Of a DNA stretch of 64,000 nt, positions 1-10,743 are shown one piece after another. A program made the position numbers and the translations under genes. The notes under the pieces are model-generated. The model made no database searches. It was not told the DNA's origin and saw only the letters and a list, made by a program, of their open reading frames with translations. Positions within the stretch are counted from its first letter, which is position 1, and each line of letters starts with the position of its first letter. Origin of the DNA: Periconia sp. R9002 (lineage: Eukaryota > Ascomycota > Dothideomycetes > Pleosporales > Periconiaceae); NCBI GenBank assembly GCA_023627715.1, contig JAMAHW010000010.1:558001-622000 (forward strand), written 5' to 3'.

Positions 1-1873
1 CGATCTCTTTAGCAGAACGCTCAATATCCTCCGCATATTGTTTGGCGAGGGTTTCGGATTCAGAAATTCCGAATCTGCTGGTTTCTTTGGTCTTTTCAAG
101 CTTCTTCTGTTTGTTCGCTAGAAATTTCTTCTTTTCTTCAAATTTGACAGTCTCCTTGTCGAGTTTAGCAACCTCCTTCTGCAGCTCCTGTGAGTGCTTC
201 TCAAGTCGCTCATATTCTTTGACGCCTTTCTTGTGTTGTTTGTCAAGCTGCTTGATGCCCTCTTCGTTGCCTTGATGTTTTTCAAGTTCCTCGTCGAGTT
301 GGGCTTGCATTTGAGCCACCGACTCTTGTGTTACGGCAATGTGATCCTCCATATTGGAGATGACGATTTGATAGAGCGCCGATTTTTTGGTAGAAAGCTC
401 ATTCTCATCACGGATATAGGCCAGGGCTTTGTTCTTCTTGTCCTCCAAGCCGTTCTTCTCCTTTTCCACGTGCTGGACACGGTTATTCTTTTCCATGCAA
501 ACTTCGTTCAAGGTCTCGGTTTCGGCAGCAGACTCTTCTATCGGGGTTTTGTACTTTGATGTGCCAATAATATCCTCTAGATACTCCAACAAACCATCGT
601 CGTGCTCAGTGGCAGCCTTGGGTTTCATCTGTGCAATGGATTCAACCTCACCCTGCAAAATCAAAAATCGCTTGTGGTCGAGATCAACACCGCGGTCCTT
701 GAGAAGTGTCGTGACAATGGTGAAACTGGACTCCTTGTTGTTGATGTAATACTTGCTCGAATTGTTTTTGAACGCTCTTCGAGAAATGACCAATTGGGTG
801 TCGGGAATAACCTCACTGCCGCCTCCCGGCAAATCCTTTACCTCCTGGAAATGCACTGAGACTTCGCAATATTCGAGGTCAGGGAAGGCAGCGGAATTAT
901 GAATAAGTGCAGATATCTTGCCTTGACGCATTTTGCTTGCACGGAAACCAAACACAAACAGGAGCGAGTCAATAACGTTTGACTTTCCAGATCCATTTGG
1001 ACCGACCACGGAAGAGAAGGAAGCGTGGAAGGGCCCAACCTTTTGCTCTCCTGCATAACTTTTGAAGTTGGTAAGAATCAGCCAGGTGATGACAGTCCGT
1101 TGTTTAGGAACATTGGATTCCTGGGTCGAAGGAATGCCCGCGGCGCGCTTCCGCACTACTATATCCATGGGTTTCTCCAACGTGGTGTGTTGGACATTGA
1201 CCCTCTCCACCACGGCGGGTGGTGGTTGAGACGATGTTGCCTCAGGCTCTGCCTCAGATTCTGGTGTTGGTTCGATTATAGTTCTTTGAGTTATATCTGC
1301 TCGCGGGGTTTCTGGTGTGCTGGTAGGTTCGGGCTCGGGTTCGGGTTCGGGCTCAGGCTCGGTCTCGGGTTCACGTTTGATGATTGTAGCCTCTGCTTCT
1401 GGTTCGGCCTCGAGCTCAGGCTCGGGCGACTGTGAGGGTTTTGGTGTGAGTAGTTGGGAAGCTTCTTCAACTTGTAAAGCTGCTGCAGGAGGGGTGCGAG
1501 AGGCGCGAGACCTGGCGCTCACCTTTACTGCTGTGGTTCTCTTCCGGGGGGATTTCTTGGTGGGAGAGAGCGGTTCAACGTCTCCGGATGTGGGCGCAAA
1601 GACTTGCGAAGGCTCTATGGCTTCTGGCGCCCGGGTACGCCGCCTTGATGAAGTCGCTGCCGGCGTGGCCGAAGCAGCAGCATCTGGATTCTTCTTCGGG
1701 CGACCTCGTGTCCTTTTGGGCGGGGCTGGCTCTGGCGTGAAATCCTCCTCTTCCTCCTGCTTGAACTGCGGCGTACTTTGACGACTGCTGTCATCGTCGG
1801 TATCATCAATGACAGGAGCTCTCCGACGGGTTGCGGCGGCGCGCGTTGATTTTCGGGGCGATGCTGAAGACAT
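1..1873 (-). CDS. SMC4: Condensin subunit SMC4 (N-terminal part, cut by window edge)
   Basis: Structural maintenance of chromosomes protein 4 (Cut3 in fission yeast), the ATPase that pairs with SMC2 in condensin and compacts mitotic chromosomes in the nucleus. The frame is open without an intron for about 624 residues and runs off the left edge, so the hinge, second coiled coil and C-terminal ATPase half are missing. Residues 1 to about 265 are a disordered, charged tail with basic SPRK/SPTKK-type motifs, an RGRPKK AT-hook-like motif and a Glu-Pro repeat. The SMC head follows (WLILTNFKSYAG), with Walker A GPNGSGKSN near residue 290, the signature-type stretch LILQGEVESIAQMKPKA, and then the start of a Lys/Glu-rich coiled coil. 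The QGEVESIAQMKPKA stretch is SMC4-like rather than SMC1-3. The start is the first ATG of the open frame. Family assignment is very secure. Confidence 0.95.
   Translation of the reverse strand, partial: MSSASPRKSTRAAATRRRAPVIDDTDDDSSRQSTPQFKQEEEEDFTPEPAPPKRTRGRPKKNPDAAASATPAATSSRRRTRAPEAIEPSQVFAPTSGDVEPLSPTKKSPRKRTTAVKVSARSRASRTPPAAALQVEEASQLLTPKPSQSPEPELEAEPEAEATIIKREPETEPEPEPEPEPEPTSTPETPRADITQRTIIEPTPESEAEPEATSSQPPPAVVERVNVQHTTLEKPMDIVVRKRAAGIPSTQESNVPKQRTVITWLILTNFKSYAGEQKVGPFHASFSSVVGPNGSGKSNVIDSLLFVFGFRASKMRQGKISALIHNSAAFPDLEYCEVSVHFQEVKDLPGGGSEVIPDTQLVISRRAFKNNSSKYYINNKESSFTIVTTLLKDRGVDLDHKRFLILQGEVESIAQMKPKAATEHDDGLLEYLEDIIGTSKYKTPIEESAAETETLNEVCMEKNNRVQHVEKEKNGLEDKKNKALAYIRDENELSTKKSALYQIVISNMEDHIAVTQESVAQMQAQLDEELEKHQGNEEGIKQLDKQHKKGVKEYERLEKHSQELQKEVAKLDKETVKFEEKKKFLANKQKKLEKTKETSRFGISESETLAKQYAEDIERSAKEI
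1318..1376 (+). repeat. Hexanucleotide-type repeat encoding a Glu-Pro tract in SMC4
   Basis: Roughly nine tandem, imperfect GGTTCG/GGCTCG units. Read on the minus strand they encode alternating Glu-Pro residues in the disordered SMC4 N-terminus. Being coding and in a hexamer period, changes in copy number would keep frame, so the tract may vary in length between strains. The opposite strand gives a Gly-Ser reading frame, which is only a shadow. Confidence 0.7.
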
Positions 1874-2727
1874 GATGCGTCTGGTATTGTGAGAGATGAG
1901 CTAACAAGCCCTGGAAGGCTAATTGTAAGAACTGATTTCGAAATATCAGTCTGTAATATGGGCGAGATCGCCCGGGGATCTGAGCGTAGTTTTTTTCTCT
2001 GTTACTGTCGTTGTCGTCTTCCAAAGAGTTGTGAGACCCTTTCTTTCCGACCGATGTTGGTAAACAGATCGCACGGCCCCATGAACCCCACGCGTCGCGT
2101 ATGCGCCAATCATATCTCAGTGCTCACTTTAGACCTACAATCATTGATCCTCTCTTGTTACTGCGGCCACCAATGTAATATCCATACAAGAATGATGAAA
2201 GTCCGCATGCTTTTCATCTGGAATAGAGTAAGCGACACATATTTGTTTTTGGTTATAAAAACTAGGAGGGGTTCTACTTCAACAAAACAAGGATCTGAAA
2301 CTAAGAACTAAAAAAGTGTCTCCAGGCCACTTTCAATACAATCGGATCTTGAAAAAGGAAGGTTAAGAGAGTTATACAAGATTAACTATCGTAGTCATAC
2401 GTGACTAGATCAGTCCATCCATGTCGTGATGTCCGCGACTATGGCGATTGATTCATGTAGAAAATGGCTAAAAAAGTTCTCATTGACTTCAAGACGACTG
2501 TGAATTACTTGAAGAAGGAAAAGATCATTCAGGTAGAAGAATAGTATCTGCTTGATAAATTACGATGATACTGCACGCGAAAAGGGAAACTAAACAACCT
2601 GCTCATGCATTACGAAGAGAAGACAAGAGAAGAGAAGAAAAGTCCAACGTGCTTCAATGACAAAGTGCCATGCGGCATATTTACCCTTCTATCATACACC
2701 AAAAAGAGTCAAAGACTTTTCCTCCCA
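1874..2727. other. Intergenic: SMC4 promoter side and 3' side of the next gene
   Basis: No gene recognised. It includes the 5' region of SMC4 and one copy (about 2246-2316) of the dispersed ~70-bp repeat described separately. The short open frames here are not family-like and carry no splice-supported structure. Confidence 0.6.
2246..2316 (+). repeat. Dispersed ~70-bp repeat, copy A
   Basis: Contains the core AGGAGGGGTTCTAC, followed by a TC-AC-A-AACAAG-GATCT-like block and a TAAGAA--AAAAA tail. The same order of blocks is found on the minus strand at about 35016-35090 (copy B) and 36965-37040 (copy C). The copies differ by many substitutions, largely transitions, as expected for an old repeat or one changed by repeat-induced point mutation. 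No coding capacity. Confidence 0.6.
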
Positions 2728-3857
2728 TCACTGCGCCTCAGTAAATTTGTACTCATCCACTTGCTCATAGGATCGAATATGGAGGTTAGCAGAGCGCTTA
2801 GCCACGTAAGACCTCTTGCTGACCTTGCTGTTGACCTGATCAACGTCTATGCATCCCTCCACATCCTTGAAGCTGCAGAGAGGTGTCAATTCACGGGTCT
2901 GCATGTTACAAAAGTAGCCATCCGATCCCACGGCATCGGGACCAAGACTCCTGGGGTGTAAACAGAGTTCCGTGGCGTTATGGGTGGGGAAGTCGGAAAC
3001 AATGAGGCGTCTGTTCATCCAGTCGGGACGTTCCTTCTCGACCATGGACCGTTTTTTCTGCGGTACACCTGAAAAGCAATGTAGATTAGCGCCTATATCG
3101 TAGCATTGACATGTGCAAGATGTATCAAGCGCATACATACCATCGACCTGGTTGGCTTTGGATTGGAAGATGGTCTTCGAACAACCTGCGTTCTGCTTGA
3201 TCGTATCCTCCAGCTGCTCGCCATAAGCCTCGAAATCGATCTTCATAGCACCGGTATCGATGCCGTTGGAATGATCCGAATCGATCCAGGTGCACATCGG
3301 CGTATACGGTTTTCCATTTGCGTCCCGACCAGCCACCTGTCTGCCCCAGTTCCAGCTGTGGCCACATTGATACCCAACATCGCCGGTCCAAGCTGCATCG
3401 TTTGCGCCATCTAAATTCTTTAGCGTGATCCACGAGATGCAGATGGCGCCGTTTGTCCCGAGGAAGGAAACGTATCGAGACTGTATGCCAGGCGTCTTTT
3501 GGTCGATCGTGTAATCGGCGAAGTCGCCAGAGGCGATATCTTTGTTGGCTGCGATCAATGTTAGTAAGATGATTGGATATATTAGGGTGGAGATCTAACG
3601 GCGTGAGTCACCAATCAAGGCATTATTGGTGTCATAAGCCATGATTTGGGCCACCCTTCCTCCCTTTTCATGATAAGCATAGATAATTCCTTGGTCGAGA
3701 GATGAACCCTTACGTAGTTGTCTGCAGAGTTATCCTGAAGTCCAACTTTGATTCGGATAGCGGCACCTTGAGGTGAGCTTCCAGGTAAATTGTCCTGGAA
3801 GAAGCTGATGATCCCGAGAACCTCGGTGACGAGGCCGATTGCTTTCATGAAAGACAT
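2728..3857 (-). CDS. Conserved fungal protein of unknown function
   Basis: Four exons give 314 residues: 3714-3857, 3612-3663, 3141-3548 and 2728-3068. The introns are 50, 63 and 72 nt and all reading phases agree. The last intron (GTATGT...CTAAT...TTTTCAG) is a multiple of three and has no stop. The protein starts with a hydrophobic, helix-forming segment (MKAIGLVTEVLGIISFFQ) that is not a clear signal peptide. A Cys/Trp-rich middle region follows (GYQCGHSWNWG, CTWIDSDHSNG). The C-terminal part has the pattern RLIVSD--THNATELC--P-SLGPD-V--DGYFCNM, which I recall from uncharacterised proteins of plant-associated ascomycetes. A TATAAAG lies about 200 bp upstream on the minus strand. Function unknown. 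It is head-to-head with the secreted protein at 4962. Confidence 0.75.
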
Positions 3858-4961
3858 TTGGATAGTATGATTGTATCGAGGATGAAATGACCGATTAAAA
3901 GAGTGTCAGGAAGATGGGTGTGCAATTGAAAAAGCGAAGAATGAGCGAGTGGTTTGGGTTCGAAACTGTGTGCAAACTAAAGGGGGAAAAGGAACGTATT
4001 GGTTGACAAAAAAAAGACTAAATAATGATGATGACGAAAACCTTGCACGGCTCGAAAGCTTTATACATACAGTAAACTCTTGATTTCATTATATCAACAT
4101 ATACCGGGATGGAGCTGAGAGCGCGTGGCACCAAGATTTCCGAAATTTAGATTAGCATCAATCCTGCAACCACTGTCAAGCGATGCTTACACTTGAGATC
4201 AGTGTCCTCGTAACAATCGCGGACTGTACATTCCAATGGGAAAAAGTTAACTGACTCGATTTAGATTGCGGACTTCATTAGTGCACGGAGTAGAGAAGAT
4301 AGGTCCTCTTCGATTATGAAAAGTTTCAACATGCGAATACTCGCACCACATCGCCTATTCCGTGCAGAATACGAGCCAGGGTGTACCCCTTGAATCTACC
4401 AGTCAACCTACAATCCGTCTTATACATGTGGCGGGCTACTCGGAAAACGGGGGCGAAGGACTACATGAGCCAATCAGGATTCACGCTCCCCTGGAAAATA
4501 AACATCTGTGTAAATCTCGGCTGTGCACGTCCTGAAGTTGTATAGTGCTTACTGATTCTAAGGATACTAAATGTGTTGCTCAAGTACAGTCTGGGCAAGT
4601 CTGGGCAAGCCACAGTCTCGAATTTTTGGGATTGGGCGATCGGAGTTCTTTAATTCAACATCGTCAGCATCGGTCGTCGGCTTTCAGCTGCATCGAGGAC
4701 GGGGCTACCTTGAGTGTGAATAGGGCGTGATGCCTAGGTACATAAATTCTACGAAATATGTAGGGGTACTTATATAAATACAAAACGAGTTGTACTGCGG
4801 ATTGAAGTAAAGCGATATTTTGAACACCTGGGCTGCTTCAACCACACTCATTTGAACTCTTACTTTCTTCAACCAACACATCGTTCATCGCCCACTCTTT
4901 TCCCAACTTGCATTACTCTTTTTTTGTTCTCTCCTTTTTTTTGCAGAGGGAAAACCCAAAT
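3858..4961. other. Intergenic: divergent promoter region
   Basis: Shared upstream region of the unknown protein (minus) and the secreted protein (plus). It holds candidate TATA boxes facing both ways (about 4059-4065 minus and 4771-4780 plus) and a 10-bp tandem duplication (TCTGGGCAAG twice, near 4589-4608). No gene seen. Confidence 0.55.
4771..4780 (+). promoter_or_regulatory. Candidate TATA box of the small secreted protein gene
   Basis: TATATAAATA about 180 bp upstream of the ATG at 4962. The intervening leader becomes pyrimidine-rich and ends TTTTTTTTGCAG shortly before the ATG, so part of it may be a 5'-UTR intron. Confidence 0.5.
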
Positions 4962-5414
4962 ATGCAATTCATTCCTTCCACTTCGGCCTCCGCGGCTGTG
5001 TTGGTCGTCCTTTCGGCTTTATCTTCTACCATGGCTGCCCCCACTAAAGACAACATCCTTACCACGAGTGTGAACAAGCGCGCAAACATTCCAGGACACA
5101 TCAACATTGGACTGAACGACAAACGCTACAATTCGGACACGGGTAAGAGCATGTGGACTGCATGGGTGAACGGAGCCGATCCTTGCCACAAGCACACGGA
5201 TTTGAATGTCTACAAAGACTCGGACTCGCCCTGCGACATTCGCTTTGAGCTGCCCGACATGGACTATCAGTACTCGATGCAGGGCTGCGGAGGCGATTTG
5301 ACTCTCTGGAAAAACGGCATAGAAAACGTTGGCAGTTGTTACTGGGCTCCGGGGCATGTTGGTTGTGTTGCGGGAGCGGGCTACACTGGACAATGGCAGT
5401 GCGCTCTGAACTAG
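4962..5414 (+). CDS. Small secreted six-cysteine protein
   Basis: A single-exon gene for 150 residues. Residues 1 to about 26 form a signal peptide: a hydrophobic Ala/Val/Leu stretch ending in STMAAP. A short propeptide-like segment ends in a Lys-Arg pair (VNKR, then ANIPG), a typical Kex2 site. The mature part has six cysteines (DPC, SPC, QGC, GSC, VGC, WQC), enough for three disulphides, with many Trp, Tyr and Gly residues. I chose this ATG because it begins the signal peptide directly; the frame stays open further upstream. Size, secretion and even cysteine number resemble candidate effector or cell-wall-interacting proteins of plant-associated fungi. I recognise no named family, so the role is unknown. 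Confidence 0.8.
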   Translation: MQFIPSTSASAAVLVVLSALSSTMAAPTKDNILTTSVNKRANIPGHINIGLNDKRYNSDTGKSMWTAWVNGADPCHKHTDLNVYKDSDSPCDIRFELPDMDYQYSMQGCGGDLTLWKNGIENVGSCYWAPGHVGCVAGAGYTGQWQCALN

Positions 5415-6151
5415 GAAAATGGTTCCTTGTGGAGGATTCTTTTTCTGTGTTCTTTCATCCTGTATGCGATTGATTGCTATAATATTGATGGCACTTGAGA
5501 GCCAGTGCGGTTTTGGCTTCGGTCCACTTTCACCTCCTACATCAGATACAAAGTCGGACTGACTGCCTTGTCAGGCTAATCGATTTTTCCATTCGAATCG
5601 ATTGAACGTGCAACCCCCAGGTGCCTTATCTGTGATGTCCAGGGAGCACTTTGCACTGTGGCATGCGTATAACTTACATACCTAGCTTTGTAGGATTATC
5701 TCAACGGCGTCAGTGGTTACGAGGAGAGTTGAGGCATCAATGACCGAGCACCGAAGATCGGCAAAAAACAAAGCTTCCGCTAAACCTCAACAGGCTTAAT
5801 GCGGGACCAACCGGTCGTCCCAATGCCCCTCCCTCCCCAATCTTCGGGGCAGCCCTGGCGAGACGAGACGTCCTGCGCCTTCCTTTCTCTCAGGAAAACA
5901 GGAACGAGGGGAAAAAACGAAGAAACATCCTTTCCGGACTAGTCATACAAAGCTCCCGAGCCGGCGCCCCGGCGTCTTTTATTTTTCTTCTCTCCCCTCC
6001 GCCTCTCTCCATACTTCTGCTCTTCTTCTTCCCTTGCTTTCCATATACCCCCCATATTTTCACCGCTCTCTCTTCCACCTTTTGCAGAGAAGCCATTTGA
6101 TTGGTATAATTAGACCCCGGATAGAGAGAACACGAAAACAATCGTATCACC
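5415..6151. other. Intergenic: 3' region and SHMT promoter
   Basis: No gene. The distal half is strongly pyrimidine-rich (runs of CTTCTCTCCCCTCC type from about 5960), as is common in promoters of highly expressed fungal housekeeping genes. It leads directly into the serine hydroxymethyltransferase start. Confidence 0.6.
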
Positions 6152-7711
6152 ATGGCCAATTACGCCCTTCCCCAGTCCCACAAAGACCTCATGGAGAAGT
6201 CCTTGGTGGACACCGACAATGAGGTTGCCCAGATCATGGTAAGCTGACTGACAGGTCAACCCAAGAACTACTCTACGAATACGTAAAATCTTCGTTCGTA
6301 TACGTGCATGCTCACAATGGGTAGGAGAAAGAAATCCAGCGCCAACGCGAGTCCATCCTCCTCATTGCTTCCGAGAATGTCACTTCCCGCGCCGTCTTCG
6401 ATGCCCTCGGTTCGCCCATGTCCAACAAGTACTCCGAGGGTTATCCTGGTGCCAGGTACTACGGTGGTAACGAGCACATTGACGCCGTCGAGCTGCTCTG
6501 CCAAAAGCGTGCCCTGGAGACCTTCGGCTTGGACCCGGAGAAGTGGGGAGTCAATGTACAGTGTTTGAGCGGCAGCCCCGCCAACCTCCAGACTTACCAA
6601 GCCATCATGAGGCCGCATGAGAGGCTGATGGGCTTGGATCTGCCTCACGGTGGCCACTTGAGCCACGGCTACCAAACCCCCCAAAGGAAGTAAGATGTGC
6701 CATTCCTACAATGCATAACCCTGTCGTGGCTAACATTAGGCTATTAGAATCTCAGCTGTTTCTACATACTTTGAAACCTTCCCTTACCGCGTTGATCTCG
6801 AGACTGGCCTAATTGACTACGACCAACTGGAGCAAAATGCTCTCATGTACCGCCCCAAGGTCCTCGTAGCTGGAACCTCTGCCTACTGCCGCGAGATCGA
6901 TTATGCACGCATGCGCGAAATTGCTGACAAGGTCGGCTGCTACCTCATGATGGACATGGCCCATATCTCCGGTCTTGTCGCCGCTGGCGTAAATAAGTCT
7001 CCCTTCCCCTACTGTGATCTAGTTACCACCACCACCCACAAGTCGCTGCGTGGTCCCCGCGGTGCCATGATCTTTTTCCGCAAAGGTGTTCGCAAGACGG
7101 ACCCTAAGACTGGCAAGGAGACTCTGTACGACCTCGAGGGACCTATCAACTTCTCAGTTTTCCCTGGCCACCAAGGTGGTCCCCACAACCACACCATCAC
7201 CGCCCTCGCTGTTGCTCTCAAGCAAGCCCAGACCGACGATTTCAAGAAGTACCAGCAGCAGGTCATCAAGAATGCCAAGCAGCTAGAGGTTTCTTTCAAG
7301 GAGTTGGGCTACAAACTTGTCACCGATGGTACCGACAACCACATGGTGCTACTTGACCTGAAGCCGCTTGCTTTGGATGGTGCTCGTGTCGAGGCTGTGC
7401 TCGAGCAAGTCAATATTGCTTGCAATAAGAACACTACACCTGGTGACAAGTCTGCTCTTACACCCATGGGCATCCGTATCGGTGCCCCTGCTATGACCTC
7501 TCGCGGCCTCGGCGAGGAGGACTTCAAGAAGATCGCCCAATATATCGACACGTGCATCAAGCTGTGCAAGAAGATTCAGGGCGAGCTCCCCAAGGAGGCT
7601 AACAAGCTCAAGGATTTCAAGGCAAAGGTTGCTAGCGGTGAAGTCGATGAAATCAACTCGCTCAAGAAAGAAATCGCCTCCTGGGCCGTCACCTTCCCAC
7701 TCCCCATCTAG
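6152..7711 (+). CDS. SHM2: Cytosolic serine hydroxymethyltransferase
   Basis: A PLP enzyme that converts serine and tetrahydrofolate to glycine and 5,10-methylene-THF, feeding the cytosolic one-carbon pool. Exons 6152-6238, 6325-6689 and 6748-7711 give 471 residues, the usual length of the cytosolic enzyme. There is no mitochondrial presequence (the protein starts [18 protein letters not shown]), which separates it from the mitochondrial paralogue. Visible landmarks are [27 protein letters not shown], the cofactor-binding [12 protein letters not shown], and the PLP-lysine motif [14 protein letters not shown]. The join at 6689/6748 restores TPQRKISA with a GTAAGA donor and TTAG acceptor. The promoter is pyrimidine-rich. 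Identification is very secure. Confidence 0.96.
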
Positions 7712-8895
7712 GCGTGGGACCTCGGGGCCGCGGTGCCGGCACACACTTCCGAGTGCCCGTCGTCGTCGGGTTCATGCTTGTGCTTGAGCCTGGGGGCGCC
7801 AGCGGGATTGCCTTCGTCTTTCTTTTCCTCGCGCAGTGGCGTTGTTTGCCGCCGCGGTTTACTTCAACACATCGATTTCTGTTCTCCCTCATCTTCATCC
7901 TATTCATCTTTTTCTCTTTTTGGGTTTCATCAACCTCATTCTTCACCATCCACTTCGAGATATCATCATCAGCATCAACGCGATGGCGCTGGGTTTCTTC
8001 CTTCAACATGGGAAAAGGTGTCGTCTTGGTTGGGGTGGGCGCAAGGACTTGCGGGAATGATATGTGTTGGATCGAAGGGAGCCAATGAGCACCGAGATCA
8101 CATAAAAAGGGGAGTCGAACTTGACGGGTGACGACCGCGACCAAAAAAGGGGCTTCAACATGGAATGGCGTTTTCTCTCTAGCTTTTTTTTATCTGTTCA
8201 TTTCCATCTATATCCCTTTTTTGATTGAGTGGTCTGCGTAGGATCAACTCCCTCGCAACATATATTCAATGTTAAGTTGCCATCATCATCCATTCTTTCT
8301 AGAAATGGATATAAGGATAAGTGGGTTACTTTGTAACAGTGCTCATGAAGACAACAAACAATAAGCATAATAGAACCACAATTGATGCTACAATGAAAAA
8401 TCGCTTACCACGCGATATTGAGAATCATGACGATAAATAAGTATTATGGCAACGTACATGTATGCAGGAGGTAGCTCAACTCTTTCTCTGTACGAGACTG
8501 TGAAACAAAAAAACTATATATACATTTAAGCCTTGTATGGTTAAGTACATCCGTACATGTGACGAACTGTCTCCGGAGGAAAGATGTCCTTGCAAACCCA
8601 AAGTCCTAAAGAAGAAGAGATGAACGATCCGAAGACGCTCGCACTGATTGATCCTCCTTTTCGCGCCTCTGTGTTTTTCTCTTACACCCTATCCTACCTT
8701 TCTTACCTTTCTTTTCTCCCTTGATATCCATTCTTCCTTTGTAATGAGGTTATATATATACAGCCAATCCAAAAAAAACCAACACAAAAAAGCCCACTCC
8801 AGCCCAAGAAATTATGCACAACTGTTAGCAGGAATGTCATAACAAAACTCCGAATGGATCTCCGGTAACCCTTAAAAAAGGCTCCTTCAGGATTT
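7712..8895. other. Intergenic: 3' regions of two convergent genes
   Basis: Lies between the stop codons of SHMT (plus) and Fmp25 (minus). It is T-rich and has several AATAAA-like and TATATA stretches suited to 3'-end formation. The open frames here show no family resemblance. Confidence 0.6.
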
Positions 8896-10743
8896 TTAAA
8901 CTGCAGAGTAAACGGCCGTGACCCCTCGCCCACACTCCACCTTCTGCTCCATGTCCACGGTGCGTCCAAGCGCAGGAATTCTCACGCGCTGCCTCGGCGT
9001 GATCTGGAATCGATGCATCTCGCGATCGCGCTTTGCCTTCACGCTGCCACCTACAACGCTCGCAGCGCGCTCGTCCTCGGCTTTCTGGTCAAGAGGGTTA
9101 ATGTATGTCGGAGTCGGGGCGTTGCTGCGTTTTCCCGTGCCGAGCTGGTAGAACTCGTTGTTGCCCCAGAAGACAATGTCGCGCCCCCAATTGGTGTCGT
9201 TCGGCGTTAATGTGCTTCCCTTCTTTCCTGTGGTTGATGAAACAGCGACGCTAGCAACATTGTCGAGGACGGCGGCGGCATGCGTGGTCCCGATAGACAT
9301 GTAGGCTAGGCGGATGGGAATGACCCTGTTGTTGCCCTCGTCGTACTCAAAAAGACCAGAGAAGGTAGGCACTTTGACGGGTGTTGATTGCACATGGGTC
9401 CAACGGCCTGTGCCGAGTTGTCCGGTCAGGCCGAATCCAAAAGCCCAGGTGTCCGCTTGCACGCGGTCTGTTACGGTACCCGGCGCAGACGGGTTGGGTT
9501 TTGCGGCTTCAATCGTGAGGAAGGAGGTGTTGCCACCAGCGAAAACATTGGTGACGGCAGCTTGTTGCGCGGACCCAGCATACAGCTTTTGCGTGGGGAG
9601 GAGGGACGGCGCGTCGATGTAAAGGGCGTCGGCGTCGAAGTCGAAGCCGAGCTGGCCGGAAGAGTTATCGCCAAAGGAAAATGCGCGACCCGAGCTGTCC
9701 GAAACGAGGGAGTGGTAATCGCCTGTGGCGATGTGTTGGATGGGAAACCCTCGAAGGGTGAGGACCTCATGTGGCGCATCAAAGGCGCCGGCTGGTCGCG
9801 ATTCCCAAGTGAGGCCTGGGATGCCAAGTTGGCCCTTCTTAGGGAAGTCCTGGGAACCTGAGGCAAACGAGAAGACGCGGCCGGTAGATGTGAGCATGAG
9901 GGCGTGTTCAAGTCCCGACGATATAGACGTCACTTTCTCGCCACGGGAAAGGTTCTGGGGTGTGCGTGTGCGATAGGAGATGTTGTTTGGCGATGAGCCC
10001 CAGAAGGGGATCCATGATGAGGTTGCGGGCGGTTTCGGCCCTGTAAGTTGTTCTTCCTGGGATACAGGCAGCGAGTATACCTCCCCTGATTTTGACAAAG
10101 CGATGATACGATCGCGGGAGATGGCCAAGGACTTTAGGTTTTTGCCCTGGAGTGTTTTGGTAGGCTGAGTGATGTCCTTTGAAAAAGCGGTGCCCCATTG
10201 TAGCAGATCACCCCGTTCGTCAATGGCAGCGCCAAAATTCCTATCCAGTTTGATGTCCCGCAGCAGGACATTGTCGAAGAAGGGTATACGTCGCGGGGTC
10301 TTGATGTATGTCTCTTGTGAATCGGGCGCAATCACTCTTCCGGAATTTGACCCCCATGCATATACTCCAGGGTTCTCCCAGCTCTTCTGAACCTGTAAAT
10401 GCTGCGAGCTGATGATGTTGCGATTATCCTCGTCAGACAGGGCCCGGCGCCGCTGCTGTTCAAACTTCAACGTTTCTTCCTCCTCCGGTGGCTCCTCGGC
10501 GTGGACTTCCCCAAGGACTTTGTTACCATTGAGCCATTGCCATGTGGCGCCGGTTCCGATCAAGACTGTGACAATGGCTACGGATCGCACAAAGTGCTGC
10601 TGCCGGCGCTGGGCATAGGGATGGGTAGCAGCCCGGACTCGAGCTCGTAGAAGGGGCCTGGAGTGGCGGGTGAGATTTCTGGTGAATTGCGGGGGGAGTG
10701 GAGCTCGAGGGGTGGTACGGCCGAGGCACCGGGCGCTGAACAT
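8896..10743 (-). CDS. FMP25: Mitochondrial RCC1-repeat protein, Fmp25 family
   Basis: A single exon for 615 residues. The N-terminus is Arg-rich and lacks acidic residues (about residues 1-50), a typical mitochondrial targeting sequence. One membrane segment follows (SVAIVTVLIGTGATWQW, about 53-69), and the rest is an RCC1-type beta-propeller with repeat signatures VYAWGSNSGR, FSFGDNSSGQLGF, WAFGFGLTGQLGTG and VFWGNNEFYQLGTG. Yeast Fmp25 has this layout (single-pass inner-membrane protein, about 580 residues) and is linked to assembly of respiratory complex III; I transfer that role by family. The start is the first ATG of the frame and begins the presequence. It is head-to-head with COG3. 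Confidence 0.88.
   Translation of the reverse strand: MFSARCLGRTTPRAPLPPQFTRNLTRHSRPLLRARVRAATHPYAQRRQQHFVRSVAIVTVLIGTGATWQWLNGNKVLGEVHAEEPPEEEETLKFEQQRRRALSDEDNRNIISSQHLQVQKSWENPGVYAWGSNSGRVIAPDSQETYIKTPRRIPFFDNVLLRDIKLDRNFGAAIDERGDLLQWGTAFSKDITQPTKTLQGKNLKSLAISRDRIIALSKSGEVYSLPVSQEEQLTGPKPPATSSWIPFWGSSPNNISYRTRTPQNLSRGEKVTSISSGLEHALMLTSTGRVFSFASGSQDFPKKGQLGIPGLTWESRPAGAFDAPHEVLTLRGFPIQHIATGDYHSLVSDSSGRAFSFGDNSSGQLGFDFDADALYIDAPSLLPTQKLYAGSAQQAAVTNVFAGGNTSFLTIEAAKPNPSAPGTVTDRVQADTWAFGFGLTGQLGTGRWTHVQSTPVKVPTFSGLFEYDEGNNRVIPIRLAYMSIGTTHAAAVLDNVASVAVSSTTGKKGSTLTPNDTNWGRDIVFWGNNEFYQLGTGKRSNAPTPTYINPLDQKAEDERAASVVGGSVKAKRDREMHRFQITPRQRVRIPALGRTVDMEQKVECGRGVTAVYSAV

Noticed and set aside
1317..1781. 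Open frame encoding a Gly-Ser repeat on the plus strand
   Set aside because: It is the antisense of the SMC4 Glu-Pro tract and disordered tail; no independent support.
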